Origin: Pseudomonadota bacterium
GTDB taxonomy: Bacteria > Pseudomonadota > Gammaproteobacteria > Burkholderiales > Burkholderiaceae_F
Length of the DNA stretch: 46,814 bases
Direction: 5' to 3'
NCBI GenBank assembly: GCA_023443095.1
Contig: JAEZVV010000073.1
Coordinates: 1-46,814 of the forward strand
In this document: positions 31,543 to 39,902 of the stretch, one piece after another
How the letters are laid out: each line of letters starts with the position of its first letter
How positions within the stretch are numbered: the first letter of the stretch is position 1
Program-made: the position numbers and the translations under genes
The notes under the pieces: model-generated
The model's input: only the letters and a program-made list of their open reading frames with translations
What the model was told of the DNA's origin: nothing
Databases searched by the model: none

Positions 31543-32438
31543 AGCACCACTCCTTCGTGCGACAGGATTTCGTAGGACAGGTCGGCGGCGATGCGGATGC
31601 GCCCGCGGCGGTGCGCCCAGCAGCCAGTCGAGACCGCGACCGCGATGGTCGAGGGGTGGCGCGCCGAGGATTCGATGTTTACGCCCAGCACGCTGGCCTT
31701 GCCCGACAGGCCTTGCGGCCCGATCCCGACCGCGTTGAGGCCGTCCTCGAGCAGGCGCTCGAGCTTGGCGGCGTTGGGGTCGGGGTGGTGGGTGCCGAGC
31801 GGGCGCAGGATCGCGAGCTTGGAGAGCCGCGCCGCAGTCTCGACCGCGGTCGAAACGCCCACGCCTACCACCAGCGGCGGGCAGGCGTTGATGCCGCGCC
31901 CGGTGATCACGTCGAACACGAACTCGGTCACGCCTTCGTAGCCTTCGCCGGGCATCAGCACCTTGGCCGCTCCCGGCAGGGTGCAGCCGCCGCCCGCCAT
32001 GTAGACGTCGATGGTCACGCTGTCGTCGTCGGGCACGATCTCCCAGTCGAGCCAGGGGGCGCGGGTGCCGGTATTGGTGCCGGTGTTTTTCTCGACGAAG
32101 GTCTCGACCGCGTTGTGGCGCAGCGGTGCCTGGACGGTCGCTTCGCGGGTGGCCTCGAGCAGGATGGGGCCGAGCTGGCCCAGCAGCGGGAAACGGGCGC
32201 CGGCGGTGATGAAGTACTGGATCACGCCGGTGTCCTGGCAGCTCGGCCGGTCGAGACGGTCGGCGGCGGCCTGGTTGTCGGCCATCGCCTGGTAGATGAC
32301 CTGAGCCAGCGGCTGGGTCTCGTCGGCGCGCAACTCGGCCAGCTTGGCCGTGATGTCGGTGGGCAGGCGCTTGCCGACGTAGGCCGTGAACTTGGCCAGG
32401 GTGTCGGTCAGCGACTGGCTTGCAGCGGCTGTGTCCAC
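31539..32438 (-). CDS. Class I fumarate hydratase (or related hydro-lyase), alpha subunit
   Basis: 299 aa. The start is GTG at 32438, with GAGGA eight bases upstream on the minus strand; the frame is open further but there is no other good signal. It contains the oxygen-sensitive [4Fe-4S] cluster cysteines in S-C-Q-D-T-G, G-G-G-C-T and S-T-G-C-W-A-H-R-R, with E-K-N-T-G-T-N-T-G-T-R for substrate binding and N-A-C-P-P-L. It interconverts fumarate and malate together with the beta subunit. It lies downstream of the SulP gene on the same strand, 103 nt apart with a strong hairpin between. Confidence 0.92.
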   Translation of the reverse strand: MDTAAASQSLTDTLAKFTAYVGKRLPTDITAKLAELRADETQPLAQVIYQAMADNQAAADRLDRPSCQDTGVIQYFITAGARFPLLGQLGPILLEATREATVQAPLRHNAVETFVEKNTGTNTGTRAPWLDWEIVPDDDSVTIDVYMAGGGCTLPGAAKVLMPGEGYEGVTEFVFDVITGRGINACPPLVVGVGVSTAVETAARLSKLAILRPLGTHHPDPNAAKLERLLEDGLNAVGIGPQGLSGKASVLGVNIESSARHPSTIAVAVSTGCWAHRRGRIRIAADLSYEILSHEGVVL

Positions 32439-32478
32439 GTTCGGGTTCCTCGCGGGATTTGACCGGAGGATTAGGCCC

Positions 32479-32520
32479 GAGCGCGCTTGCGGCGGGCTTG
32501 CCTTGCCGCAAGCGCAGCTC
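32479..32520 (-). terminator. Strong hairpin between sulP-type gene and fumarase operon
   Basis: An 11-bp perfect stem (32483-32493 with 32505-32515) is extended by GAGC/GCTC across a single bulged base. There is no T tract on the minus strand. It may end most transcripts from the transporter gene or stabilise the fumarase mRNA 5' end. Confidence 0.4.
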
Positions 32521-32541
32521 GTGTGGCGGGGCCGCTCAGGG

Positions 32542-34251
32542 TTAGATCGGGGGCGCTTGCAGCAACTGGCGCGCGCGGACTTCGGCGCTGGCGAGGTCGG
32601 GCACGAGCTTGTCGCCCAGTTGGCTGGCAAAACCCGAGCGCTGGAGCAGGGAGAGCGGCTGCTGGTCTGCGCCGGCGATGATCAGGTGGGCGCCGCGCCG
32701 AGCCAGGGTTCGCTCCAGGCCCTCGATGATGTCGAGCGCGCTGGTGTCGAGCGACAGCAGTTCGGAGAAGTCGAGCACCATCACCCGCGGGCCGTTGGCG
32801 GCGGCCAGGCGCACCGGATCGGTGACGTGTTCGAGCTTGGAGACCGAGCCGAAAAACAGGGCGCCTTCGGTGCGCCAGGCTTCGATCCCGGCCGGCGTGC
32901 CGAAGGACAGCGTGAGCGGCAGCACGCGGGTGAGCGTGTTCATGCGGTAGAGGAAGAACAGGCTGGCGAGCACCAGGCCCACTTCCACCGCCACCGTGAG
33001 GTCGAACACCACGGTCAGGAAGAAGGTCGCGAGCAGGGTGACGCGGTAAGTCATGCTGAACTGCCGCAGGCGGATGAACTCGCGCCATTCGCCCATGTTC
33101 CAGGCGACGAACATCAGGATCGCCGCCAGAGCGGCGAGCGGAATGTTCGAGGCGAGCGGTGCGGCGACCAGGATCACCACCAGCAGGGTGAGCGCATGCA
33201 CCACGCCGGCCACCGGGCTGACGGCGCCGCTCTTGATGTTGGTGACGGTGCGGGCGATGGTGCCGGTGGCGGGAATGCCGCCGAAAAACGGCACGACGAA
33301 GTTGGCGATGCCCTGGCCCATCAGCTCCTGGTTGGGGTCGTGGCGGTCGTCGGTCATGCTGTCGGCCACGCGCGCGCACAGCAGCGACTCGATCGAGCCC
33401 AGCAAGGCGAGCGTGAGCATGGGGCCGAACAGCTGTTTGGCGGTCTCCCACGAGAACTCGGGGAAGGCAAACGCGGGCAGCGATTGCGGAATGCCGCCGA
33501 ATTTGGAACCTATGGTTTCGACCGGCAGGCTGAAGAGGCTCACGGCGATGGTCGACAACACGAGCGCGATCACGGTGCCCGGCAGGTGGGCGAGCCATTT
33601 CTTCCAGGGCGCGCCGTCCATCTTGTAGGCCTTGGGCCAGAAAACGACCAGCGCCAGCGAGGCGACGGCGATGGCCACCGAATACGGATTGATCGTGCCG
33701 ATCGCGCCGCTGATCGCTTTTACCTGATGGAAGAAATCGGCCGGCATCTTGGCGATCGACAGCCCCAGGAAGTCCTTCACCTGCGACAGCCCGATCAGCA
33801 CCGCGATGCCGTTGGTGAAGCCGATCACGATCGAGACGGGAATGAAGCGGATCAGGCTGCCGAGCTTGAACAGGCCCATCAGGAACAGCAGCACCCCCGA
33901 ACCGATGGTGGCGATCAGCAGGTTGGCGAGGCCGTACTGGGCGATGATGCCGTAGATGATGACGATGAAGGCGCCGGCCGGCCCGCCGATCTGGACCTTG
34001 GATCCGCCCAGCAGGGCAATCAGGAAGCCGGCAATGATGGCGGTGTAGATGCCGGCCTCGGGCGGCACTCCCGAAGCGATGCCAAAGGCCATCGCCAGAG
34101 GCAGGGCGACTACGCCCACCGTGAGTCCGGCCGAGACGTCTTTGCCAAGCTTTTGGCTCGAATAACCGTGCAGCAGGTCGAGCGATACCGGGCGGAACCG
34201 CGCAAGGGGCAAGCGCCGCACGGCCTCTGCAATCTGCTGTGCTGCATTCAT
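32542..34251 (-). CDS. SulP (SLC26) family anion transporter with STAS domain
   Basis: 569 aa, about 12-14 membrane segments followed by a cytoplasmic STAS domain (about 445-550, with L-D-F-S-E-L-L-S-L-D-T-S-A-L-D). The transport core has L-P-L-A-M-A-F-G-I-A-S-G-V-P-P-E-A-G, I-G-G-P-A-G-A-F and the signature P-F-F-G-G-I-P-A-T-G-T-I-A-R-T. Family members carry sulfate, bicarbonate or dicarboxylates; E. coli DauA, of similar length, is a succinate transporter. The position between a fumarase operon and a LysR/flavocytochrome locus favours C4-dicarboxylate or bicarbonate, but the substrate is not provable here. Confidence 0.9.
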   Translation of the reverse strand: MNAAQQIAEAVRRLPLARFRPVSLDLLHGYSSQKLGKDVSAGLTVGVVALPLAMAFGIASGVPPEAGIYTAIIAGFLIALLGGSKVQIGGPAGAFIVIIYGIIAQYGLANLLIATIGSGVLLFLMGLFKLGSLIRFIPVSIVIGFTNGIAVLIGLSQVKDFLGLSIAKMPADFFHQVKAISGAIGTINPYSVAIAVASLALVVFWPKAYKMDGAPWKKWLAHLPGTVIALVLSTIAVSLFSLPVETIGSKFGGIPQSLPAFAFPEFSWETAKQLFGPMLTLALLGSIESLLCARVADSMTDDRHDPNQELMGQGIANFVVPFFGGIPATGTIARTVTNIKSGAVSPVAGVVHALTLLVVILVAAPLASNIPLAALAAILMFVAWNMGEWREFIRLRQFSMTYRVTLLATFFLTVVFDLTVAVEVGLVLASLFFLYRMNTLTRVLPLTLSFGTPAGIEAWRTEGALFFGSVSKLEHVTDPVRLAAANGPRVMVLDFSELLSLDTSALDIIEGLERTLARRGAHLIIAGADQQPLSLLQRSGFASQLGDKLVPDLASAEVRARQLLQAPPI

Positions 34252-34400
34252 CCCCGTTCCCCTTCTCGAAAGCCAATCAAAAAGTTTAAAGCTGCGACGG
34301 ACGGGTGTCGGTGCCTAGGATCAAAACGGCGTGGTGTTGGTGCTACGGATTTATCCCGGGGCCGGCGTTCGAGAGGGACCCGGTCCGGAGCGGGGTGCGT

Positions 34401-35318
34401 TCAATGCTCGGTCAGGGTGGGGGTTTTTGCCCAGCACTCGCTCAGCCAGTCGATCAGCGCCAGCACGCAGGGCCGGGGGTGGGGCGACGGCAGCCGCAGC
34501 GCGAAGGCCTCGGGGCTTTCGGTGCGCCACTCGGGCAGGACATGGACCAGGCGGCCAGCGTCGAGGTCGGGCTTGGCCATCCACAGCGGGGCCCGGATCT
34601 GGATGCCGACGCCGGCGAGCGTGGCGTTGTAGATCGCGTTGATGTTGTTGCTCTGGAGCGAGGAGTTGAAGACCAGCAACTCGCGCTCCTGGCCGCGGTA
34701 CATGTATTGCGGCTGCACGCCCTTGGGGCCGACGTAGGGCAGGACGTTGTGTTCGAGCAGGTCGCGCGGGTGTTGCGGCACGCCGTGGCGCTCCAGGTAG
34801 GCCGGGCTCGCCGACATCACCAGGGGCATGGCGCCGAGCCGCTTGGCGACCACGCGTTCGTCGCGCACCGGGCCGACCCGCACCGTGAGATCGAAACCCT
34901 CGACCAGCAGGTCGACGTAACGCTGGGCCAGGAAGAGGTCGATCACGACCTTGGGATGGCGGTGCTGGAACTCGAGCAGCCAGCCGGCGATGAGGCTTTC
35001 GCCCACCGGCAGCGGCGCCGAGATCCGGATCTTGCCCGCCAGCTCGCTGGGCTGTTCGCCGAGCGAGCCGGCGAGCAGGTCGACCTGGTCGACCAGGCGC
35101 CGCATCTCGCCGTAGGCGCGTTCGCCTTCGCTGGTGAGCTTGACCAGGCGGGACGAGCGGGTCAGCAGCTGGGTGCCGAGGCCGTCCTCGAGCTGGGTGA
35201 GGCGGCGGCTGACCGACGACACGTCCATTCCGCACTCTTCCGCCGCCCGGCTCAGGCTGCCGAGTTCAACCACTCGGAACAGCAGCCGCCACAACGACAG
35301 GTCATCACTCTTGCGCAC
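34401..35318 (-). CDS. LysR-type transcriptional regulator
   Basis: 305 aa, GTG start at 35318 chosen for GGGAG seven bases upstream; an open extension upstream is not protein-like. The N-terminal winged helix-turn-helix (about 7-65) has L-G-S-L-S-R-A-A-E-E-C-G-M-D-V-S-S-V-S-R-R-L-T-Q-L-E. The effector domain (about 90-300) has the periplasmic-binding fold with D-L-T-V-R-V-G and A-G-V-G-I-Q. The L-R-L-x-x-P-H-P-R-P region at the end resembles the group that includes CrgA/DsdC-like aromatic or organic-acid regulators. It is divergent from the cytochrome/flavoprotein pair, the classic LysR arrangement, with an inverted repeat in between (35389-35403). Confidence 0.93.
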   Translation of the reverse strand: MRKSDDLSLWRLLFRVVELGSLSRAAEECGMDVSSVSRRLTQLEDGLGTQLLTRSSRLVKLTSEGERAYGEMRRLVDQVDLLAGSLGEQPSELAGKIRISAPLPVGESLIAGWLLEFQHRHPKVVIDLFLAQRYVDLLVEGFDLTVRVGPVRDERVVAKRLGAMPLVMSASPAYLERHGVPQHPRDLLEHNVLPYVGPKGVQPQYMYRGQERELLVFNSSLQSNNINAIYNATLAGVGIQIRAPLWMAKPDLDAGRLVHVLPEWRTESPEAFALRLPSPHPRPCVLALIDWLSECWAKTPTLTEH

Positions 35319-35388
35319 GACTCGCTCCCACCGGAAAGGCCTTGATTGTTGGTGGGGCACTGCGCGCGGGGAATCGGGATTAACGATC

Positions 35389-35403
35389 TTGCAGCCGCTG
35401 CAA
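35389..35403. promoter_or_regulatory. Inverted repeat TTGCAG-N3-CTGCAA, putative LysR-type operator
   Basis: A perfect 6-3-6 inverted repeat that contains the LysR-type T-N11-A box. It lies 70 nt upstream of lysR and 195 nt upstream of the cytochrome ATG. The identical half-sites recur at 46633-46647 upstream of menF. Confidence 0.5.
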
Positions 35404-35524
35404 ACCCGGCTTGTTGATCCTGCGGGCATGTTCCGAAGTACCTTGTTGACGCTGCCCGGGCGGCGTGGCAGGAAGCGGCGGGCCGGTCCCGCCCAGCGCG
35501 TTGCCGGGGCACGGTTTCCAAGCG

Positions 35525-35572
35525 CGAGAGCACCCGCGACGCCGGCACCAAGCCGGCGCCCAGGGGCTCTCG
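35525..35572 (+). promoter_or_regulatory. Large leader hairpin before the tetraheme cytochrome gene
   Basis: CGAGAGC (35525-35531) pairs with GCTCTCG (35566-35572), adjoining CCC/GGG pairs add to it, and an inner GCCGGC/GCCGGC stem (35541-35546 with 35552-35557) has a five-base loop. TTTG follows. It ends 25 nt before the ATG, so it could act as an attenuator or mRNA stabiliser. Confidence 0.45.
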
Positions 35573-35597
35573 TTTGTGCCTGCCATCAAGGTTGAAC

Positions 35598-35960
35598 ATG
35601 AAAAATCCGTTTCGTCTTTTTCCGTGTTTGCGCCGCTGGGTCTGGCTGGTCGTGCTGGGTGTCTCTGGCGCCGCCGGCATGGCGCAAGCCATGGACCTCA
35701 AGGATCGTCACGCCACGCTGGGCCTGGAGTGCACCAGTTGCCACGGCCAGACCGACAAGCCGCGCAAGCCGACCACCAAGGCCTGCCTGACCTGTCACGA
35801 GAGTTACGCCAAGCTGGCTGAATCAACCGCCAAGCTCGAGCCCAATCCGCACAAGTCGCACCTTGGCGAACTGCGTTGCACCTACTGCCATGCCAGCCAT
35901 GGCGAAGGAAAGATCTACTGCAACGAATGCCATCAGTTCCCGCAGCTCAAGCTCAAGTAA
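35598..35960 (+). CDS. Periplasmic tetraheme cytochrome c (electron-transfer partner of the flavoprotein)
   Basis: 120 aa. A Sec signal peptide (about 1-31, ending A-Q-A) precedes a mature ~89-residue chain with four C-x2-C-H heme sites (C-T-S-C-H, C-L-T-C-H, C-T-Y-C-H, C-N-E-C-H). Additional histidines (R-H, P-H-K-S-H, A-S-H) could serve as distal ligands. The size and spacing match the heme domain of fumarate-reductase-type flavocytochromes, here as a separate subunit. It would pass electrons from a quinol-oxidising membrane cytochrome to the flavoprotein encoded 57 nt downstream. AAGG lies six bases before the ATG. No CymA/NapC-type quinol dehydrogenase is in the window. Confidence 0.9.
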   Translation: MKNPFRLFPCLRRWVWLVVLGVSGAAGMAQAMDLKDRHATLGLECTSCHGQTDKPRKPTTKACLTCHESYAKLAESTAKLEPNPHKSHLGELRCTYCHASHGEGKIYCNECHQFPQLKLK

Positions 35961-36017
35961 TCCGCAGCAACCGCCTGCGGCCTCGCTTTGCCGCCGGCAT
36001 CGACCCCTGGTGAAACC

Positions 36018-37481
36018 ATGTCCGACAAGCAACAACTGACCCGTCGCACCTTCCTCGTCTCGACCGCCGGCATTGCCGGCGCCAGCGCGGCCGCCGCCTT
36101 CGCCCCGGCTGCCGCCGCCATGCCCGCGATGCCGCCCAAGAAATGGGCGAGCCAGACCGACGTCGTCGTCGCCGGCGGCGGCGTCGCCGGCTGCATGGCC
36201 GCGCTCGAAGCCGCCAACGGCGGGGCCCGCGTCCTCCTGCTGCAGGCCACTCCCGACCTCGGCGGCAACTCGCGCATCTCGTCGGCCTGGATCCGTTCGG
36301 CCAACACGCGCTGGCACAAGGCGCAAGGCATCGTCGACAGCGCCGCTGCCTACGAGCAAGACATCCTGGACTACGGCGCCGGCACGCGCGACCCCAAGAA
36401 GGCCAAGGTCCTGGCCGCCGGCTCGGCCGAGTTCGTCGACCGGCTGATCGACTACGGCGTCAAGTTCGCCGACGACAAGGACACCGCCAACGGCGGCCCG
36501 ACCCTACGCGTGCCTAAGGTCGACGGCCGCGGCGAAGCCCTGATGAAGGCGGTGGGAGCCAAGGTGCGCGCCCACAAGAACATCACGGTCAAGACCGACG
36601 CGCGCATCGTCGAGGTCTTCCGCGGCGGCAAGCAGCACGAAGTGATCGGCGTGCTGGCCGACATCGAGGGCGAGGAAGTGGCGATCGGCGCCCGCGCCGT
36701 GGTGCTGGCCACCGGCGGTTTCGGCCGCAACCAGGCGCTGGTAGAGAAGTTCACCAACCAGTGGAAGGACACTGCCCGCATCATGGACGTCGAGGCCAAG
36801 GGCGACGGCATGCTGATCGCCAACGCCCACGGCGCTGGGGTGGCCAACCTCAACATCGCGATGGTCACGCCGACCATGGAAGTGAGCAAGAAGATCTTCT
36901 ATTCCTCGGCCCCCATCCTCAACGGCGCGATCTTCCTCAACGAGCAGGGCAAGCGCTTCGTCAACGAATACATCATCTACACCACCACCAACATCGAGAT
37001 GCTCAAGCAGAAGGCGACGTACGAAATCGTCACCGAAGACCTGCATCCGCTGGTGCACGAGATGATCAAGAACGGGGTGACGACCCGCGCCGACTCGATC
37101 GAGGAACTGGCGGCCAAGCTCGGCGCGCCGGTAGCCAACGTCCGCTTCGAAATCGAGGAGCACAACCGCATCACGGCCCTCAAGGACAAGCGTGTCGACC
37201 GTTTTGGCCGCACCGTGTTTTCCAAGCAGCTCAAGGCACCGTTCTACTTCCTGCGCGTGCACCCGGTGATGATCGAAACCGTGGGCGGCATCACCATCAA
37301 CGAGAAGTCCGAAGTCGTCAGCCTGAGCGGCAAGCCGGTGGCGCCGGGCTTCTACGCCGCCGGCGCGGTGGCGTTCGGCGAACACTTCGGCCGCGGCTAC
37401 CGCTCGGGCGACGCCTACGTCTATTCGGGCGTGACCGGCATGGTCGCGGGGCGCGAAGCGGCCCGCCTGGTCAAGGCCTGA
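36018..37481 (+). CDS. Tat-exported FAD flavoprotein, flavocytochrome c flavin-subunit family, atypical active site
   Basis: 487 aa from ATG 36018. A twin-arginine signal (T-R-R-T-F-L at 8-13, Ala-rich to about 34) sends it folded to the periplasm. The FAD-binding fold is clear: V-V-V-A-G-G-G-V-A-G at 49-58, A-T-G-G-F-G-R-N near 231, and a C-terminal F-Y-A-A-G-A-V near 445. Aligned by eye on Shewanella fumarate reductase through the shared N-G-A-I and G-K-R-F-V-N-E blocks, the catalytic arginine position (R402) is Y321. The H365, E378, R381 and H504 positions also differ (T, S, I, E). So it belongs to the family but is unlikely to reduce fumarate. Relatives reduce urocanate, acrylates and other unsaturated acids. 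The partner is the tetraheme cytochrome upstream. Confidence 0.88.
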   Translation: MSDKQQLTRRTFLVSTAGIAGASAAAAFAPAAAAMPAMPPKKWASQTDVVVAGGGVAGCMAALEAANGGARVLLLQATPDLGGNSRISSAWIRSANTRWHKAQGIVDSAAAYEQDILDYGAGTRDPKKAKVLAAGSAEFVDRLIDYGVKFADDKDTANGGPTLRVPKVDGRGEALMKAVGAKVRAHKNITVKTDARIVEVFRGGKQHEVIGVLADIEGEEVAIGARAVVLATGGFGRNQALVEKFTNQWKDTARIMDVEAKGDGMLIANAHGAGVANLNIAMVTPTMEVSKKIFYSSAPILNGAIFLNEQGKRFVNEYIIYTTTNIEMLKQKATYEIVTEDLHPLVHEMIKNGVTTRADSIEELAAKLGAPVANVRFEIEEHNRITALKDKRVDRFGRTVFSKQLKAPFYFLRVHPVMIETVGGITINEKSEVVSLSGKPVAPGFYAAGAVAFGEHFGRGYRSGDAYVYSGVTGMVAGREAARLVKA

Positions 37482-37492
37482 TCCGTTGCTGC

Positions 37493-37513
37493 GAGGGGCG
37501 CTTGGCGCCCCTC
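37493..37513 (+). terminator. Hairpin after flavoprotein gene
   Basis: A perfect 9-bp stem GAGGGGCGC/GCGCCCCTC with a TTG loop lies 11 nt after the stop, just ahead of the stronger terminator at 37518. Confidence 0.5.
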
Positions 37514-37517
37514 AAAC

Positions 37518-37551
37518 AAAAAGGCCACGCTCGTTCGAGCGTGGCCTTTTT
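37518..37551. terminator. Bidirectional intrinsic terminator
   Basis: AAAAA, an 11-bp perfect stem GGCCACGCTCG/CGAGCGTGGCC with a two-base apex, then TTTTT. It serves the plus-strand flavoprotein gene and the minus-strand metG, which converge here. Confidence 0.93.
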
Positions 37552-37569
37552 CGTGAGTGCTGCGATCGA

Positions 37570-39627
37570 TCAGCCGATCCGCATGCCGGGCTGGGCGCCG
37601 CTGTGCGGCTCGAGGATCCACAGTCCCGGGTGGGCCTTGCCGTCGGCGTGGCTGGCGGCCAGCACCATGCCTTCGCTCACGCCGAACTTCATCTTGCGCG
37701 GCGCGAGGTTGGCGACCATCACGGTGAGCTTGCCTTCGAGGTCCTCGGGACTGTAGGCGCTCTTGATGCCCGAAAACACGTTGCGGGTCTTGCCTTCGCC
37801 GACATCGAGCGTCAGGCGCAGGAGCTTGTCGCTGCCGTCGACGGCCTCGCATTTGACGATCTTGGCCACGCGCAGGTCGAGCTTGGCGAAGTCGTCGATG
37901 CTTATGGTCTCGGCGATCGCTTCGCCGCCGGGCAGCACTTCTTCGGCGACGGGTGCGGGCGGCTCGAGCAGGGCGTCGAGCTGCTTCATGTCGACCCGCT
38001 GCATCAGGTGCTGGTAGGGCTGGATCGGCTGCGCTGCCGACAGCGGCGTCGCGACCTTGTTCCAGTCGAGCTCGCCACAGGCGAGGAAGTTCTCGACCGC
38101 GGCGGCGGCCGCCGGCAGCACCGGCTTGAGGTAGAGCGTGAGCAGGCGGAAGGCTTCGAGCGAGACGCTGCAGACGCGGTGCAGGTCGGCCGCGGCCTCG
38201 GGTTTCTTGGCCAGCTCCCAGGGCTTTTCGCGGTCGACGAACTCGTTGACCAGGTCGGCGAGTTCCATGATCTTGCGCAGCGCCTTGCCGTATTCGCGCG
38301 CTTCGTAGAAGGCAGCGATCTCGGGGGCGGCCGCGCGCAGGGTGGCGAGTTCGGGCGCGGCGAAGGCCGCTTCGTCGACCTTGCCGTCGAAACGCTTGAC
38401 CAGGAAGCCGGCGGCGCGGCTGGCGATGTTGACGTATTTGCCGATCAGGTCCGAGTTCACGCGCTGGGCGAAGTCGTCGGGGTTGAAGTCGACGTCTTCG
38501 ACGTGCGAGTTGAGCTTGGCGGCGATGTAGTAGCGCAGCCACTCGGCGTTCATGCCGAGCTCCAGGTATTTGAGCGGGCTGATGCCGGTGCCGCGGCTCT
38601 TGCTCATCTTCTCGCCGCTCACGGTGATGAAGCCGTGCACGTTGACGTGGTCGGGCACGCGGTAGGGCTGGCCCGCGAAATGCAGCATCGCCGGCCAGAA
38701 CAGCGTGTGGAAATAGATGATGTCCTTGCCGATGAAGTGGACCTGCTCGGTGTCGCGCGCTTCGAGGAAGCTCGTGAAATCGACGCCGATCTTCTGGCAG
38801 TAGGCCTTGAGGCTCGCCAGGTAGCCCACCGGAGCGTCGAGCCAGACATAGAAATACTTGCCCGGCGCGTCCGGGATGGGGATGCCGAAATAGGGCGCGT
38901 CGCGCGAGATGTCCCAGTCGCCGAGCTTGCCGTCCTCGCCCAGCCATTCCTGCGCCTTGGCGAGCACCTCGGGCTGGAGGCGGGGCGTGCCGTCGGCCGC
39001 GCGGCCTTCGCTCCAGGCGCGCAGGAAGTCGACGCAGCGCGGGTCGGAGAGCTTGAAGAAGTAGTGCTCCGAGCTGCGCAGCTCGGGGCGGGCGCCGGTC
39101 AGGGTCGAGAACGGGTTCTTCAGGTCGGTGGGCGAATAAACCGCGCCGCAGACCTCGCACGAATCGCCGTATTGGTCCTTGGCGCCGCACTTGGGGCATT
39201 CGCCCTTGATGTAGCGGTCGGCCAGGAACATGCCCTTCACCGGGTCGTAGAACTGCTCGATGTTCTTGGTGTAGATGAGCCCGGCGGCCTTCAGCTTGCG
39301 GTAGATGTCCTGCGACAGCTCGGTGTTTTCGTCGCTGTCGGTGCTGTGCCAGTGGTCGAAGCTGATGTGAAAGCCGTCGAGGTACTGCTTGCGGCCGGCG
39401 GCGATGCGGCCGACGAACTCCTGCGGCGTGAGGCCGGCCTTTTCGGCGGCGATCATGATCGGCGCGCCGTGGGCGTCGTCGGCGCCGACGAAGTGCACCT
39501 GGTTGCCGCTCATGCGCTGGTGGCGCACCCAGATGTCGGCCTGGATGTATTCCATGATGTGGCCGATGTGGAAGGCGCCGTTGGCGTAGGGCAGGGCGGT
39601 GGTGACAAAGAGCTTGCGCTGGTTCAT
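37570..39627 (-). CDS. metG: Methionyl-tRNA synthetase
   Basis: 685 aa. It charges initiator and elongator tRNA-Met. The class I signature H-I-G-H is at 20-23 and the K-M-S-K-S loop reads G-E-K-M-S-K-S-R-G. The zinc knuckle C-P-K-C-G and C-E-V-C-G (about 146-165) is intact. The C-terminal ~100 residues form the tRNA-binding (EMAP/CsaA-like) domain with D-L-R-V-A-K-I-V and N-L-A-P-R-K-M-K-F-G-V-S-E-G-M. This is the long two-zinc-site-type layout of proteobacteria. It is divergent from apbC across 275 nt in which I see only a TAGAAT-like -10 for metG (about 39837-39842). Confidence 0.97.
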   Translation of the reverse strand: MNQRKLFVTTALPYANGAFHIGHIMEYIQADIWVRHQRMSGNQVHFVGADDAHGAPIMIAAEKAGLTPQEFVGRIAAGRKQYLDGFHISFDHWHSTDSDENTELSQDIYRKLKAAGLIYTKNIEQFYDPVKGMFLADRYIKGECPKCGAKDQYGDSCEVCGAVYSPTDLKNPFSTLTGARPELRSSEHYFFKLSDPRCVDFLRAWSEGRAADGTPRLQPEVLAKAQEWLGEDGKLGDWDISRDAPYFGIPIPDAPGKYFYVWLDAPVGYLASLKAYCQKIGVDFTSFLEARDTEQVHFIGKDIIYFHTLFWPAMLHFAGQPYRVPDHVNVHGFITVSGEKMSKSRGTGISPLKYLELGMNAEWLRYYIAAKLNSHVEDVDFNPDDFAQRVNSDLIGKYVNIASRAAGFLVKRFDGKVDEAAFAAPELATLRAAAPEIAAFYEAREYGKALRKIMELADLVNEFVDREKPWELAKKPEAAADLHRVCSVSLEAFRLLTLYLKPVLPAAAAAVENFLACGELDWNKVATPLSAAQPIQPYQHLMQRVDMKQLDALLEPPAPVAEEVLPGGEAIAETISIDDFAKLDLRVAKIVKCEAVDGSDKLLRLTLDVGEGKTRNVFSGIKSAYSPEDLEGKLTVMVANLAPRKMKFGVSEGMVLAASHADGKAHPGLWILEPHSGAQPGMRIG

Positions 39628-39902
39628 GGCTGGACCCGGGAATACGAGAGGAAGGCCGCGTTACACGGCGCGGCGCCGAAGGCGTTCAGAGCCTGGGTGG
39701 GCACATTCGCCGGCACATTCGCCCGCCGGCGGCGCGCATCCCTGCCTGCCGGACGGCGGGGTTGCGGTGGAACTGAGGGCGCGGGGGCATGGTGGGCGAG
39801 GGGCAAGGCGTCTCGGCAATGGCCGCATTCTACCAAGGGCCACTGGGGCGCCCGGTCCGATAGACTCGCGAGCTTCCAGTGATCACCGCAGGCACTACCC
39901 CT

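Noticed and set aside
32420..32434. TTGCAG-N3-CTG near the fumarase alpha start, resembling the repeat at 35389
   Set aside because: Only half of the second arm matches, and it overlaps coding sequence, so it is probably chance.
32386..34632. A 748-codon plus-strand frame opposite the SulP gene
   Set aside because: His/Gln/Glu-rich translation is the mirror of membrane-protein codons; the minus strand has a full SulP-STAS protein.
35988..36017. Upstream in-frame ATG extending the flavoprotein by ten residues
   Set aside because: It would place residues ahead of the twin-arginine signal with no ribosome binding site; the ATG at 36018 gives a standard Tat leader.
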